This document shows, piece after piece, positions 45,326 through 55,206 of a stretch of DNA of 64,000 nt. The notes under the pieces are model-generated. The model was not told the origin of the DNA and ran no database searches. It worked only from the letters and a program-made list of their open reading frames with translations. The DNA is from Mycobacterium marinum (GTDB taxonomy: Bacteria > Actinomycetota > Actinomycetes > Mycobacteriales > Mycobacteriaceae). Position 1 is the stretch's first letter. Every line of letters begins with the position of its first letter. The stretch is from assembly GCF_003391395.1 (NCBI RefSeq), contig NZ_CP024190.1, positions 2,914,001 to 2,978,000 of the forward strand. The letters run 5' to 3'. Both the position numbers and the translations under genes were made by a program.

Positions 45326-47782
45326 GTGACGGAGGCCACCGACGAACTGACGACACTGTCATTGGGACAGCTGCTCGATGAATTGGACAGCTCTGCACAA
45401 GGTTTGACCGCGACCGAGGCGTCACAGCGATTGCAGCGTTACGGCGCCAACGAGATAGCCGAGCAGCGGCGCAACCCGGTGCTGGTTTTCCTCGGATATT
45501 TCTGGGCCCCGATCCCATGGATGATCGAGGCGGCGCTGGTGCTGTCGCTGGCGGCTCGGCACTGGACCGATGCCGCGATCATCGCGGGGCTGCTGATGAT
45601 GAACGGCGGGGTGGCCTTCGTCGAAGAACATCAGGCGGCCAACGCAATCGCCGCGCTCAAGCAACGACTCGCCGCTTCGGCTCGGGTGCTGCGGGACCGC
45701 GCGTGGGTGACCGTTGCGTTGCGGGAGCTGGTACCGGGCGACGTGGTGCGGGTCCGGCTTGGCGATGTGGTGCCCGCCGACGTGCGGGTACTCGATGACG
45801 TGACGCTCGAGGTGGACCAATCGGCCCTGACCGGTGAATCGCTCGCCGTGTCGCGCGGGCAGGGGCAGGTCTTGTATTCGGGCTCGGTACTGGTGCGCGG
45901 CGAAGCCGACGCGGTGGTCTATGCGACCGGCGCCGCCTCATATTTCGGGCGCACCACCGCGCTGGTCGGTGAGGCGGGTACGGTCAGCCACTTTCAGCGG
46001 GCGGTGCTGCGTATCGGCAACTATCTGATCGTGCTGGCCGCGGCGCTGGTGGCGTTGACGGTGGCGGTCTCGCTGATCCGCGGCAACGCGGTGCTCGAGA
46101 CACTGGAGTTCGCGCTCGTGGTGACCATCGCCTCGGTGCCGGTGGCATTGCCGGCGGTGCTGTCGGTGACCATGGCGGTCGGTGCCCGCAAGTTGGCCCG
46201 GCACCAGGCGGTGGTCAGCCATCTGCCCGCGGTCGAGGAACTCGGCGGTGTCGACCTGCTGTGCTCGGACAAGACCGGCACTCTTACCCAGAACCGGCTG
46301 GCGTTGACGGCCCAGTGGACGGCACCAGGTGTCGACAACCACGATCTACTCGGGGTTGCCGCCATGGCTTCGCGCTCCGAGAACAACGACGCCATCGATC
46401 TGGCCGTGCTGGCCGCCGCGGGTGCGCCGCCCGAAGTGCACGTGCAGGGGTTCACCCCGTTCGACCCGGTGAGCAAGCGCACCGAAGCCGCCATCGAGGA
46501 CTCAGACGGGCGGCGATTCCGGGTGAGCAAAGGAGCACCGCAGATCATCGCCGCGTTGTGCGGGCAAGACGGGGCCAGCAGCCAGGTCAGCGATGTGGTT
46601 GACGGATTCGCCAGCCGCGGGTACCGCTCTCTTGGCGTGGCCCGCACCGATGGCGACCAGACCTGGAGGCTGCTGGGAGTGCTGGCGCTGGCCGACCCCC
46701 CGCGTGCTGACTCCGCCGAGACCATCGCTGCGGCAAGGGAACTGGGTGTCGAAGTCAAAATGGTCACCGGTGACCAGGTGGCGATCGGCCGCGAAATCGC
46801 CGGTCAGGTGGGGCTGGGGGAGAAGATCCTGGACGCGGGCACGCTCGACAGCGCCGTTGACGACGACGAGTTGACAGTTCGGGTGGAAGCCGCCGACGGG
46901 TTCGCCCAGGTGTTTCCCGAACACAAGTACCGCATCGTGCGTCTGCTTCAGGGGCGCGGGCACATCGTGGGCATGACCGGTGACGGTGTCAACGACGCCC
47001 CCGCGCTCAAACAGGCCGACGCCGGCATCGCCGTTGCCGGGGCCACCGACGCCGCCCGCGCCGCCGCCGACGTCGTGTTGCTGGCCGAAGGGCTGTCGGT
47101 GATCGTGCACGCGATCCGCCAAGCCCGCGAGATCTTCGCCCGGATGACCAACTACGCCACATACCGCATCGCCGAGACGATCCGGGTGCTGCTGTTGATC
47201 ACTCTGGCGATCGTCTTCATGAACTTCTTCCCGGTCACCGCGGTCATGATCGTGTTCCTGGCGCTGCTCAACGACGGCGCGATCTTGGCCATCGCCTACG
47301 ACCACGTCCGGGGCGCGAACCGGCCCGCCGCCTGGGACATGCGCAGCGTGCTCACCATCGCCACCGCGCTGGGCATCATGGGGGTCGCCGAAACCTTCCT
47401 GCTCCTGGCGCTGGCCAAACAGGTCTTTGGGCTGGATCAGGACCTGATCCGCACGCTGATCTTCCTCAAGCTGTCGGTATCGGGCCATCTGACCGTGTTC
47501 GTCACCCGCACCCGGCATGCGTTCTGGTCCAAGCCCGCGCCGGCACCCATACTGTTGATCGCGGTCATCGGCACTCAGACCGTCGCCACCCTGATCGCCG
47601 TCTACGGTGCGCTCATGACACCGCTGGGCTGGCGTTGGGCCGCACTGGTGTGGGCATACGCGCTGTTCTGGTTCCTCATCGAAGACCGGGTCAAGCTGGT
47701 CACCCACTACTGGCTCGACCGCCACGTGCGTCCCGAGCGAACCCCCGGGCGCCCGAGTCTTGTTCGAAACGCTGACAAGTGA
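45326..47782 (+). CDS. Plasma-membrane proton-efflux P-type ATPase (P3A)
   Basis: 818 aa from GTG 45326 (box GGGAGG eight bases upstream). P-type pump: TGES actuator motif in SALTGESLAV, PEGL-like VALPAV in helix 4, phosphorylation site D315 in CSDKTGTLTQN, KGAP nucleotide site, GDGVNDAPALKQADAG hinge. The length, short N-terminus and ILSLAA/EEHQAANAI region match plant-type H+-ATPases rather than metal or Ca pumps. It should expel protons at acid pH. The stop overlaps the APC gene's GTG by four bases, so the pair is translationally coupled. Confidence 0.93.
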   Translation: MTEATDELTTLSLGQLLDELDSSAQGLTATEASQRLQRYGANEIAEQRRNPVLVFLGYFWAPIPWMIEAALVLSLAARHWTDAAIIAGLLMMNGGVAFVEEHQAANAIAALKQRLAASARVLRDRAWVTVALRELVPGDVVRVRLGDVVPADVRVLDDVTLEVDQSALTGESLAVSRGQGQVLYSGSVLVRGEADAVVYATGAASYFGRTTALVGEAGTVSHFQRAVLRIGNYLIVLAAALVALTVAVSLIRGNAVLETLEFALVVTIASVPVALPAVLSVTMAVGARKLARHQAVVSHLPAVEELGGVDLLCSDKTGTLTQNRLALTAQWTAPGVDNHDLLGVAAMASRSENNDAIDLAVLAAAGAPPEVHVQGFTPFDPVSKRTEAAIEDSDGRRFRVSKGAPQIIAALCGQDGASSQVSDVVDGFASRGYRSLGVARTDGDQTWRLLGVLALADPPRADSAETIAAARELGVEVKMVTGDQVAIGREIAGQVGLGEKILDAGTLDSAVDDDELTVRVEAADGFAQVFPEHKYRIVRLLQGRGHIVGMTGDGVNDAPALKQADAGIAVAGATDAARAAADVVLLAEGLSVIVHAIRQAREIFARMTNYATYRIAETIRVLLLITLAIVFMNFFPVTAVMIVFLALLNDGAILAIAYDHVRGANRPAAWDMRSVLTIATALGIMGVAETFLLLALAKQVFGLDQDLIRTLIFLKLSVSGHLTVFVTRTRHAFWSKPAPAPILLIAVIGTQTVATLIAVYGALMTPLGWRWAALVWAYALFWFLIEDRVKLVTHYWLDRHVRPERTPGRPSLVRNADK

Positions 47783-49146
47783 CGGCGCCGGCGTCGCCCC
47801 CGGCCAAGGGCAGCAGACCTGCCCCGGCGGGGCGCCAACGCGCAAGTGGACAACATGAGGGGGGTGAGCTTGGGGTCAGCGCGCTGGTGTCGATCGGTAT
47901 CGGCGGCATGGTTGGTGGCGGGATCTTCTCGGTTCTGGGGTTGACCGTGCAGATCGCCGACGCGGGCGCCTACCTGTCTTTCGTAGCCGGCGGCGTGATC
48001 GCGGCTCTGACCGGACGGTCCTATTCGTTGCTGTCGGTGCGGATTCGCAGCCGCGGTGGCACCGCGTTCTTCCTGGACAAGTGCTTCGGCACCGCGATCG
48101 GTGGGCCACTGAACGTGCTGCTGTGGCTGAGCTATTTCGTCATGTTGGGGCTGTACGCGGTGGCCTTCGGCAGCTACGGGGCGGTGTTGCTGGGAGCCGA
48201 CCCGGACGGGCCCTGGCGCCGCGTCCTGGCCAGCGCAGTGGTGGTGGCGTTCGCCGCGTTGAACCTGGCCGGCGCGCAGATCGTGGGCCGGGCCGAGTCA
48301 TTTCTGGTGTACGGCAAGCTCGCGATCCTGCTGCTGTTCTGTGTGGCGGGGCTGGCCTTCGTCGACGGCAGCCGTGTCTCGCCCGCCCACTATCCCTCCT
48401 TCGGGGTGATCGTCTACGCCGGTGCATTGATCTTCTTGGGGTACGAGGGTTTTGAGCTGATCGCAAACGCCGCCGAGGACGCCCGGAATCCACGTCGCAG
48501 TCTGCCGTTGGCATACCTCATCTCGATCGGCGTGGTGATCGTTCTGTACGTGCTCGTGGCGTTCGTCGCGGTCGGCAATCTCGATGTCGCGCAAATCGAT
48601 CACGACCGCGACTACGCGCTGGCCGCCGCGGCACGCCCGTTCCTGGGCTCCGCCGGCTTCGAACTGATCGGGATCGCCGCGGTGATTTCCACGGCCAGCG
48701 CGATCAACGCAACCCTCTACGGCACAGGAAAATTCACCTACCTGATGGCCCGCAATGGAGAACTGCCGGCCGCCCTGGGAAAGCCGGTGTGGGATCGGCC
48801 CATCGGCGGCCTGCTGGCCACGACCGCCGGCACCCTGGTCGTGGTGAATGCCGTTGACATCGAAGGCATCAGCCTGATGGGATCGGCCGGATTTCTGCTC
48901 ATCTTCGCTGCCGTCAACCTGGCGGTGCTGCGACTACGCATCACGCGCCTGACCCGCGTGCTGGCCGTCACGGGTGCGGTGGCCTGCGTCGCGTCTTTCG
49001 CGGCAATGACGGTCTATGCGGCCGCGACGACGCCCGCTCACCTTTGGGTGTTGGGCGGGTTCTTGGCCGGTGCGATTGTCGTGGAAGGCCTGGTTCGATT
49101 GCGCGGGCGGCATGTGAGTCATCCGCCGATGCGGCCCGAGCACTGA
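47779..49146 (+). CDS. APC-family amino acid permease
   Basis: 455 aa from GTG 47779. Twelve-helix transporter: GIGGMVGGGIFSVLGLTVQIA (helix 1 substrate loop), SLLSVRIRSRGGTAFFLDKC, FGVIVYAGALIFLGYEGFELIANAAEDARNPRRSLP (helix 6 region), TASAINATLYGTGKFTYLMARNGELP. It belongs to the APC superfamily, amino acid uptake or exchange. Coupled to the proton ATPase by a GTGA overlap, which suggests they cooperate in acid stress, the pump supplying gradient or the permease an acid-consuming substrate. Confidence 0.92.
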   Translation: MTAPASPPAKGSRPAPAGRQRASGQHEGGELGVSALVSIGIGGMVGGGIFSVLGLTVQIADAGAYLSFVAGGVIAALTGRSYSLLSVRIRSRGGTAFFLDKCFGTAIGGPLNVLLWLSYFVMLGLYAVAFGSYGAVLLGADPDGPWRRVLASAVVVAFAALNLAGAQIVGRAESFLVYGKLAILLLFCVAGLAFVDGSRVSPAHYPSFGVIVYAGALIFLGYEGFELIANAAEDARNPRRSLPLAYLISIGVVIVLYVLVAFVAVGNLDVAQIDHDRDYALAAAARPFLGSAGFELIGIAAVISTASAINATLYGTGKFTYLMARNGELPAALGKPVWDRPIGGLLATTAGTLVVVNAVDIEGISLMGSAGFLLIFAAVNLAVLRLRITRLTRVLAVTGAVACVASFAAMTVYAAATTPAHLWVLGGFLAGAIVVEGLVRLRGRHVSHPPMRPEH

Positions 49147-49238
49147 TCGTCTTTTGCTGACCCGATCCGTGGCCGCCGGAAATGGTGTTCGATTACACCG
49201 ATGAGCATCGACCAGGCCCCAGCGCGGAGCCGCGTGTG

Positions 49239-49976
49239 ATGAGCGCCCTGTTGGACGAGGTGCTAGACGCGCATGGGGGTCTTACCCGCTGGCGCAACGC
49301 CGCAACCATCCACGCTCGGGTGCGCACGGGAGGCCTGCTGCTGCGGACCCGCGTCCCCGGAAATCGGCTAGCCGACTACCGCATCACGGTCACCGTTGCG
49401 CGGCAGCGGGTGGTCTTGGACCCATTCCCGCGCGGCGGGCAACGCGGTGTCTTCGAGCGCCCGCAGGTGCGGATCGAAAGCGACGACGGCCAGATCCTGA
49501 GTTCACGAACGAACGCGCGCGCGGCGTTCTTCGGTCGCTCGGGCCTGCGGCGGAACATCCGTTGGGATCCGCTGGATTCGGTCTACTTCGCCGGCTACGC
49601 GATGTGGAACTACCTCACCACCCCTTACCTTTTGACGCGCGAAGGCGTCGAGGTCAGCGAGGCGCAACCGTGGCAGCAAGGGGACCAGACGTGGCGCCGG
49701 CTCAGGGCCAGCTTCCCGGCGACCATCGACACCCACTCACCCCGGCAGACCTTCTACTTCGATGGTGACGGTCAGCTGCGCCGCCATGACTATGTACCCG
49801 AGGTGATCGGACACTGGGCACGGGCCGCCCACTATTGCGTCGAACCGATCGAGGCCGACGGGCTGGTGTTCCCGACGCGTCGGTGGGTCCACCCGATCGG
49901 GCTCCGAAATCGCTCGCTGCCCTTCCCGACGTTGGTCTCGATCCAATTGGCTGATGTGCACGTCGACACCGAGTAG
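49239..49976 (+). CDS. Conserved hypothetical protein
   Basis: ~245 aa from ATG 49239, with GGAG nine bases upstream; an in-frame ATG at 49182 is possible. Opening LLDEVLDAHGGLTRWRNAATIHARV and later WDPLDSVYFAGYAMWNYLTTPYLL, DGQLRRHDYVPEVIGHWARAAHYC and FPTRRWVHP are typical of an actinobacterial family of unknown role, perhaps with a LolA-like fold. It has no signal or membrane segment. Confidence 0.75.
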   Translation: MSALLDEVLDAHGGLTRWRNAATIHARVRTGGLLLRTRVPGNRLADYRITVTVARQRVVLDPFPRGGQRGVFERPQVRIESDDGQILSSRTNARAAFFGRSGLRRNIRWDPLDSVYFAGYAMWNYLTTPYLLTREGVEVSEAQPWQQGDQTWRRLRASFPATIDTHSPRQTFYFDGDGQLRRHDYVPEVIGHWARAAHYCVEPIEADGLVFPTRRWVHPIGLRNRSLPFPTLVSIQLADVHVDTE

Positions 49977-50203
49977 TTCGGGCGTCGGGCACCGCGGTTA
50001 GCGCGCAGACGTATGGGTGCGGGTGCGGGGGGTCATCGAGGGGGCGGTCTTCTCGCCATTCACCGCGCCCCGGCAATGCCGAAACGATTAGCCTTATGCC
50101 TACACACCACCGCGTACTCGTATCCGGCGCGGTCAATGCCCAGGAGCGAGGGGACGCTTCGAATCGGTTTGCGGCGTGCGGAAGGCGGGGTGAGGAGTCG
50201 GCG

Positions 50204-52030
50204 ATGAGTGACGCGACCGCGGATTCGCGGGAGGGTTCGCAATTCGGTCCGTATCGGTTGCGGCGGATAGTCGGCCGCGGTGCCATGGGCGACGTCTATG
50301 AGGCCGAGGACACCGTGCGTGAGCGAGTTGTGGCGCTCAAACTCATGTCGGAGACGCTGTCGAACGACCCGGTGTTCCGTACCCGTATGCAGCGCGAGGC
50401 TCGTACCGCGGGGCGGCTGCAGGAACCGCACGTGGTGCCGATCCACGACTACGGCGAGATCGATGGCCAGCTGTACGTGGACATGCGACTGATCGACGGC
50501 AAGGACCTGGCGGCCATGCTGAAGCGGTACGGCCCGCTGCCCCCGCCGCGGGCGGTGGCCATCACGCGCCAGATCGGTTCCGCCCTCGACGCCGCGCACG
50601 CCGCCGGGGTGACCCACCGTGACGTCAAACCGGAAAACATCCTGGTCAGCCGCGACGATTTCGCCTATCTCGTGGATTTCGGCATCGCCAGCGCTACCTC
50701 GGACGAGAAGCTCACCCAACTGGGCAACACCGTGGGAACGCTCTACTACATGGCCCCCGAAAGATTCAGCAGCGGGGATGTGACCTACCGGGCCGACATC
50801 TATGCGCTGGCGTGTGTGCTGTACGAGTGTTTGACGGGCTCTCCGCCCTATCGAGGTGACCAGCTCAGCGTGATGGGCGCGCACCTCAGCCAGCCGATTC
50901 CACGGCCGAGCGCCGCGCGACCGGGCATTCCGGCGGGTTTCGACAACGTGATCGCCCGTGGCATGGCCAAGGACCCGGCGGACCGGTATGCCACCTGCGG
51001 GGACCTGTCCGAGGCCGCCTACGCGGCGCTGGCCACACCCGACCAGGATCGGGCCACCGACATCTTGCAGCGCAGCCAGGTGGCACAGCTGCCAGCCGGA
51101 TTCGCGAGTACCCCGCCCGGCGGTTTTGCGCCCAGCTCGCCGGCGGTGCCGGTTCCCGGGTCCGCGCCAAGCACCGGATGGCCGGCGCCGTCGGTTCCCG
51201 GCACGCCGGTTGCACCCAGCGCACCCGTGCCGACGCCGTGGGCCGGCGTTCCAGGCTGGGGCGTGGGACACACCGGAACCACCGGTGCGCCGCCCTGGGG
51301 GCAACCGCCGCCGCAGCCCACCGGTGCGGCCAAGACCTGGCCCTGGATCGCCGCGGCCGTCGCCGTGGTGGTGGTCATCGCGGGTGTGCTGGGTGTAGTC
51401 ATTGCGCACCCTTGGCGCTCGCCGGGGCCGCCGACGGCAAGCGCCCCGCCTCCGCCGCCGCCAGATGCGGTGCAGCTTCGGGTGCTCAATGACGGCGTGT
51501 TCATCGGCAGCTCCGCGGCGACAACCACCATCGACATCTTCAATGAGCCCATCTGCCCGCCCTGCGGTGCGTTCATCAGGTCATATGCCAGCGACATCGA
51601 CGCGGCGGTGGCCAACAAGAAGCTGGCGGTGCGTTATCACCTGCTCAACTTCCTCGACGAACAGTCGCACACCAAGACGTACTCGACTCGAGCGGTGGCG
51701 GCCAGCTACTGCGTCGCGGCTCAGGACGATCCCAAGGTCTACACCGACTTCTATGCCGCCCTGTTCGCCAGCGACTTTCAGCCCCAGGAGGGCGCCGCAT
51801 CAGATCGCACCGACGCCGAACTGGCCCATCTGGCGCAAACCGTCGGCGCCAACGGCACCGCGACCAGCTGCATCAAAGCGGGAAACGACATGGGTACCGC
51901 CCGAACCAAGGCGGCGGCCGCTGATGCGACGTTGTCCGAACTGAACGCCAGCGGGACGCCCTTCGTCTGGGACGGGAGCAAGTCCATCGATCTGCAGAAT
52001 CCGAGCTGGCTGAGCAAGCTGATCGGATAG
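50204..52030 (+). CDS. pknE: Serine/threonine kinase PknE with extracellular thioredoxin-like domain
   Basis: 608 aa from ATG 50204 (box GAGGAG). Hanks kinase: VGRGAMGDVYEA glycine loop, Lys46, HRD (138-140) in THRDVKPEN, DFG 158-160. A Pro-rich juxtamembrane linker with PPWGQPPPQPTG is followed by one membrane helix at 379-403. The outer domain has CPPC at 451-454 (ICPPCGAF) in a DsbA/thioredoxin-like fold. M. tuberculosis PknE (566 aa) has the same plan and responds to nitric oxide/redox stress. The 40-aa longer linker is the main difference. Lone gene. Confidence 0.95.
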   Translation: MSDATADSREGSQFGPYRLRRIVGRGAMGDVYEAEDTVRERVVALKLMSETLSNDPVFRTRMQREARTAGRLQEPHVVPIHDYGEIDGQLYVDMRLIDGKDLAAMLKRYGPLPPPRAVAITRQIGSALDAAHAAGVTHRDVKPENILVSRDDFAYLVDFGIASATSDEKLTQLGNTVGTLYYMAPERFSSGDVTYRADIYALACVLYECLTGSPPYRGDQLSVMGAHLSQPIPRPSAARPGIPAGFDNVIARGMAKDPADRYATCGDLSEAAYAALATPDQDRATDILQRSQVAQLPAGFASTPPGGFAPSSPAVPVPGSAPSTGWPAPSVPGTPVAPSAPVPTPWAGVPGWGVGHTGTTGAPPWGQPPPQPTGAAKTWPWIAAAVAVVVVIAGVLGVVIAHPWRSPGPPTASAPPPPPPDAVQLRVLNDGVFIGSSAATTTIDIFNEPICPPCGAFIRSYASDIDAAVANKKLAVRYHLLNFLDEQSHTKTYSTRAVAASYCVAAQDDPKVYTDFYAALFASDFQPQEGAASDRTDAELAHLAQTVGANGTATSCIKAGNDMGTARTKAAAADATLSELNASGTPFVWDGSKSIDLQNPSWLSKLIG

Positions 52031-52087
52031 TTCCAGCACCTCGGGAAACGCGTAGTCCTACTCATTCGCCCCGGCCCGCGGCTACGC

Positions 52088-53455
52088 ATGCTTGGTTGCA
52101 TGCGAAAAAAGTCGCTTACCCCTGACCCCGCCGCGCTCGCCAGGTCCACCCCGCCCGGGCGGGACCGTGCTGTCGACGTCGCACGACTGAGCGCCCTGGT
52201 GGTGGTGATGTTCGGGCACTGCGCGCTGCTGCTGGCCACCATCGACTCCCATGGGGTGCGCATCGGCAACCTGCTCGGCGAGCTTCCAGCGTTGACCCCG
52301 TTGACCTGGCTGGTTCAAGTCATGCCGTTGTTCTTCCTGGCCGGCGGCGCGGCGGGCGCATACGGTTGGCATCCGACCGAGCCCGCCGTGCCCTGGGGCG
52401 CCTGGCTATTGACTCGGGCGCAGCGGCTGTGTCGGCCGGTGTTCTGGTATCTCGCGGCGTGGACGGGTGCCCTGGTTGTGGTGCGCGCGACGCTGGGTGC
52501 GCAGTCCGCGGCCGGACTCGGGCGAGAATGCGTCGCGCTGTTGTGGTTCCTCGGTGTCTATCTGGTGGTCCTTGCCTTCGTGCCCGCCTTGACGCGACTG
52601 CGGACGGGGTATGGGATCGCCGCCGTCTCGGTGACCCTGCTGGTGCTGGCCGCCGCGGTAGATCAGATTCGTTTGGCGGTGGGCACCGTCGAATCGGGGG
52701 CCGCAAATTTCTTGATCGTGTGGCTGATCCCCGTGGCGCTCGGTGTGGGCTACGCGCGCCGGCTGATCGGCCCGCGCGCAGCCCTGGTCGCCGCCGTCGC
52801 CGCGTTCGCCGCACAGCTGCGCCTGGCAGGCACCGGCGTCTACGACGTGTCGCTGGTCGTGACCGGAGCCGACCGGATGTCGAACGTGGCGCCACCGACA
52901 CTGCTGCTCGCGCTGCACTGCACCTGGATGTCCTGCGCGTTCGTTGCGGCCGCGGCAGTCATCCGGCGCTGGGCGGCACGGCCGCGGGTCTGGCAGCTGG
53001 TCGCGATGGGCAATGGGGGAGCCATGACGCTGTACTTGTGGCATATCCCGGCCATCGCTGTGGCCGCCTTTGTGTTGCATGCGGTCGGGCTGGACGCTTT
53101 CGACGTGCACACACCCTGGTTCTGGGGCCTGCTGGCGCTGCGCGCCGTGGTGTTCACCCTCGTCATGGCGGCGACGTTTTGGCTGCTGTCTCCGCTCGAA
53201 CATCGCCGGCTGCCTTGGTGGGACGAACCGGTGCGTGCCGTCGGTGCCCGTGCCAGCGCCGCCGGTTTGCTGGTGTGTGGCGCCGGTGTCGCCCTGCTGT
53301 TGGTGGCCAAGAACGGGCTCAGCGGCGCGCCCGGGTGGGCATCGCTGGGGTGTTTCCTGGTGGCGTTGGTGGCGGCGCGGGCCATCACGGGCCCGCCGTC
53401 CGGGGCGGGCGAGGCTGAGCGTGCACCGGCGGCGGTGCCGCATCGGGTCGGCTAG
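52088..53455 (+). CDS. Acyltransferase-3 family membrane protein
   Basis: 455 aa with ~10 hydrophobic helices. RDRAVDVARLSALVVVMFGHCAL at the N-terminus, MPLFFLAGGAAGAYGW, and MTLYLWHIPAIAVAAFVLHAVGL near the C-terminus are typical of acyltransferase-3 proteins, with the catalytic His in MFGHC. They O-acylate sugars or lipids from CoA donors. Start at ATG 52088; ATG 52100 is the alternative. Convergent with the antiporter gene. Confidence 0.88.
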   Translation: MLGCMRKKSLTPDPAALARSTPPGRDRAVDVARLSALVVVMFGHCALLLATIDSHGVRIGNLLGELPALTPLTWLVQVMPLFFLAGGAAGAYGWHPTEPAVPWGAWLLTRAQRLCRPVFWYLAAWTGALVVVRATLGAQSAAGLGRECVALLWFLGVYLVVLAFVPALTRLRTGYGIAAVSVTLLVLAAAVDQIRLAVGTVESGAANFLIVWLIPVALGVGYARRLIGPRAALVAAVAAFAAQLRLAGTGVYDVSLVVTGADRMSNVAPPTLLLALHCTWMSCAFVAAAAVIRRWAARPRVWQLVAMGNGGAMTLYLWHIPAIAVAAFVLHAVGLDAFDVHTPWFWGLLALRAVVFTLVMAATFWLLSPLEHRRLPWWDEPVRAVGARASAAGLLVCGAGVALLLVAKNGLSGAPGWASLGCFLVALVAARAITGPPSGAGEAERAPAAVPHRVG

Positions 53456-53464
53456 GCCGCGCGG

Positions 53465-54961
53465 TCAGTCCGGCTCGCCGTACTCGTCGAACCAGTACGC
53501 GAGTTTGCCCCGCCGGCTCACGGCACGAAGCCGGGATTCGGCTGCGGCGCGGGTCTTGCTGGTCGTCACGATGAGCAGTTCGTCGCCACGCTGGATCCGT
53601 GTGTCGGGCATTGGCACGAACGTGTGCCCTTTCCGGATGATCAGGGTGATCACGGCTGGATCGGGGAGCCGCAGTTCGAGCACGGTGACGTTGTGCAGCC
53701 GCGACGGCGGTTGCACGGTCATCGTCACCAGCTCCGCGTCGAGCACGTCCAACGGCGCCGCTTCGACCTGGATCTCCCGGGTGGCTTCGCGCGATATCAG
53801 CCCTAGCAGATGAGCGATCGGGCGCAGGCTCGGGCCCTGTACCAGGGTGAACACCACGACCAGCATGAACACGATGTTGAGCAGGCGGTAGCTGTCGGGA
53901 ACGCCCGCGACGATCGGAAAGGTGGCCAACACGATAGGAACCGCTCCACGCAGCCCGGCCCAGGATAAAAAGACCTGGTCGCGCCACGGGATGCGAAAGC
54001 CGGACAGCGAGAGCACGACCGACAGTGGTCGGGCGACCAGCAACAACAGCAGACCGACGACGATCGCCGCGATCAGGTCGTGGATCACCTCGATCGGTTC
54101 GACCAGCAGCCCGAGCAGCACGAACAGGCCGATCTGCGCCAGCCAGCCGACTCCTTCGGCGAACGACCGGGTGGCCGAGCGGTGCGGCAGTCCGGTGTTG
54201 GCCAACACCACCGCGGCCAGGTATGCGGCGATGAATCCGCTGGCATGGCTCTCGCCGGCGGCCGCGAACGCGACCAGCCCCAGCCCAAACGTGGCAATCG
54301 GGTACAGGCCCGAGGCGGGCAGCGCGATGCGCCGCAACGTGAACGCGCCGAGATATCCGATTGCCAGTCCGATCGCGGCCCCGACGACCAATTCGAAGAC
54401 CAGGGCTTCGAGGGCGGCTGCTGGCTTGAACGCGAAGGGCACCTCACTGAACATGAGCACCAAAATCACCGCGGGCGCGTCGTTGAAGCCGGATTCGGCC
54501 TCGAGCAGTCCGGCCACTCGCCGGGGCAGGGGCAGGACTCGCAAGACCGAGAACACCGCCGCGGCGTCGGTCGAGGAAACGATGGCCCCCAATAACAGCG
54601 CGGCCTGCCAGCTGACGCCCAGTACCAGGTGCACCCCGAGCGCGGTCACGACCATGCTGACCATCACCCCGACGGTGGCCAGCGTGGCCGCCGGCGCCAG
54701 GACTTTGCGGATATCGCTGAATCGGGTGGTCAAACCGCCCTCGACCAGGATCAGTGCCAGCGCGGCCGTGCCCATGTTTCGGGCGAGTTCCACATCGTCG
54801 AACCGCAGTCCGAACCCATCCTCGCCCACGATGACGCCGACCAGCAGGAACAGCAGCATGCTGGGAAAACCCACCCGCGTTGCCAGCCGGGTACCGGCGA
54901 TGCTGGCCAGCAGCACGAAGCCGCCGATCAGCATGGCCAGGTACAGCTGCTGCAAGCTCAT
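53465..54961 (-). CDS. K+/H+ antiporter (CvrA/NhaP2 type) with TrkA-C domain
   Basis: 498 aa from ATG 54961. CPA1-type transporter with a 12-helix core: GFPSMLLFLLVGVIVGEDG, LALILVEGGLTTRFSDI, SSTDAAAVFSVLR, EAESGFNDAPAVILVLMF, SWAGLRGAVPIVLAT. The last ~110 residues are a TrkA-C domain (ELRLPDPAVITLIIRKGHTFVP). It exchanges K+ (or Na+) for H+. Divergent from the TrkA-type gene next door, with 230 bases between the starts, so ion control may be shared. Confidence 0.92.
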   Translation of the reverse strand: MSLQQLYLAMLIGGFVLLASIAGTRLATRVGFPSMLLFLLVGVIVGEDGFGLRFDDVELARNMGTAALALILVEGGLTTRFSDIRKVLAPAATLATVGVMVSMVVTALGVHLVLGVSWQAALLLGAIVSSTDAAAVFSVLRVLPLPRRVAGLLEAESGFNDAPAVILVLMFSEVPFAFKPAAALEALVFELVVGAAIGLAIGYLGAFTLRRIALPASGLYPIATFGLGLVAFAAAGESHASGFIAAYLAAVVLANTGLPHRSATRSFAEGVGWLAQIGLFVLLGLLVEPIEVIHDLIAAIVVGLLLLLVARPLSVVLSLSGFRIPWRDQVFLSWAGLRGAVPIVLATFPIVAGVPDSYRLLNIVFMLVVVFTLVQGPSLRPIAHLLGLISREATREIQVEAAPLDVLDAELVTMTVQPPSRLHNVTVLELRLPDPAVITLIIRKGHTFVPMPDTRIQRGDELLIVTTSKTRAAAESRLRAVSRRGKLAYWFDEYGEPD

Positions 54962-55206
54962 TGTTCCCGTCCCGATGTGTCTCGGCGGCGTGTTGGTTCT
55001 GCGTCGGATTTCGTCGTTTTGCATGGTTATGCGTCGCTGAGCGCGCTACGCCCGGTTGGGGTTGCGAGCAGGCGGCGACCTAGCAGCGACACAGGTGTGT
55101 TGCCAGTACATAGATACCAGCTAGTCGAAGCCGCAGGCCGCTCGGTGTGTACCGGGTGAAGGTCTCGGCCCGGATACGACAAGATGGCTAGGTGCCGGTT
55201 GTAAGG

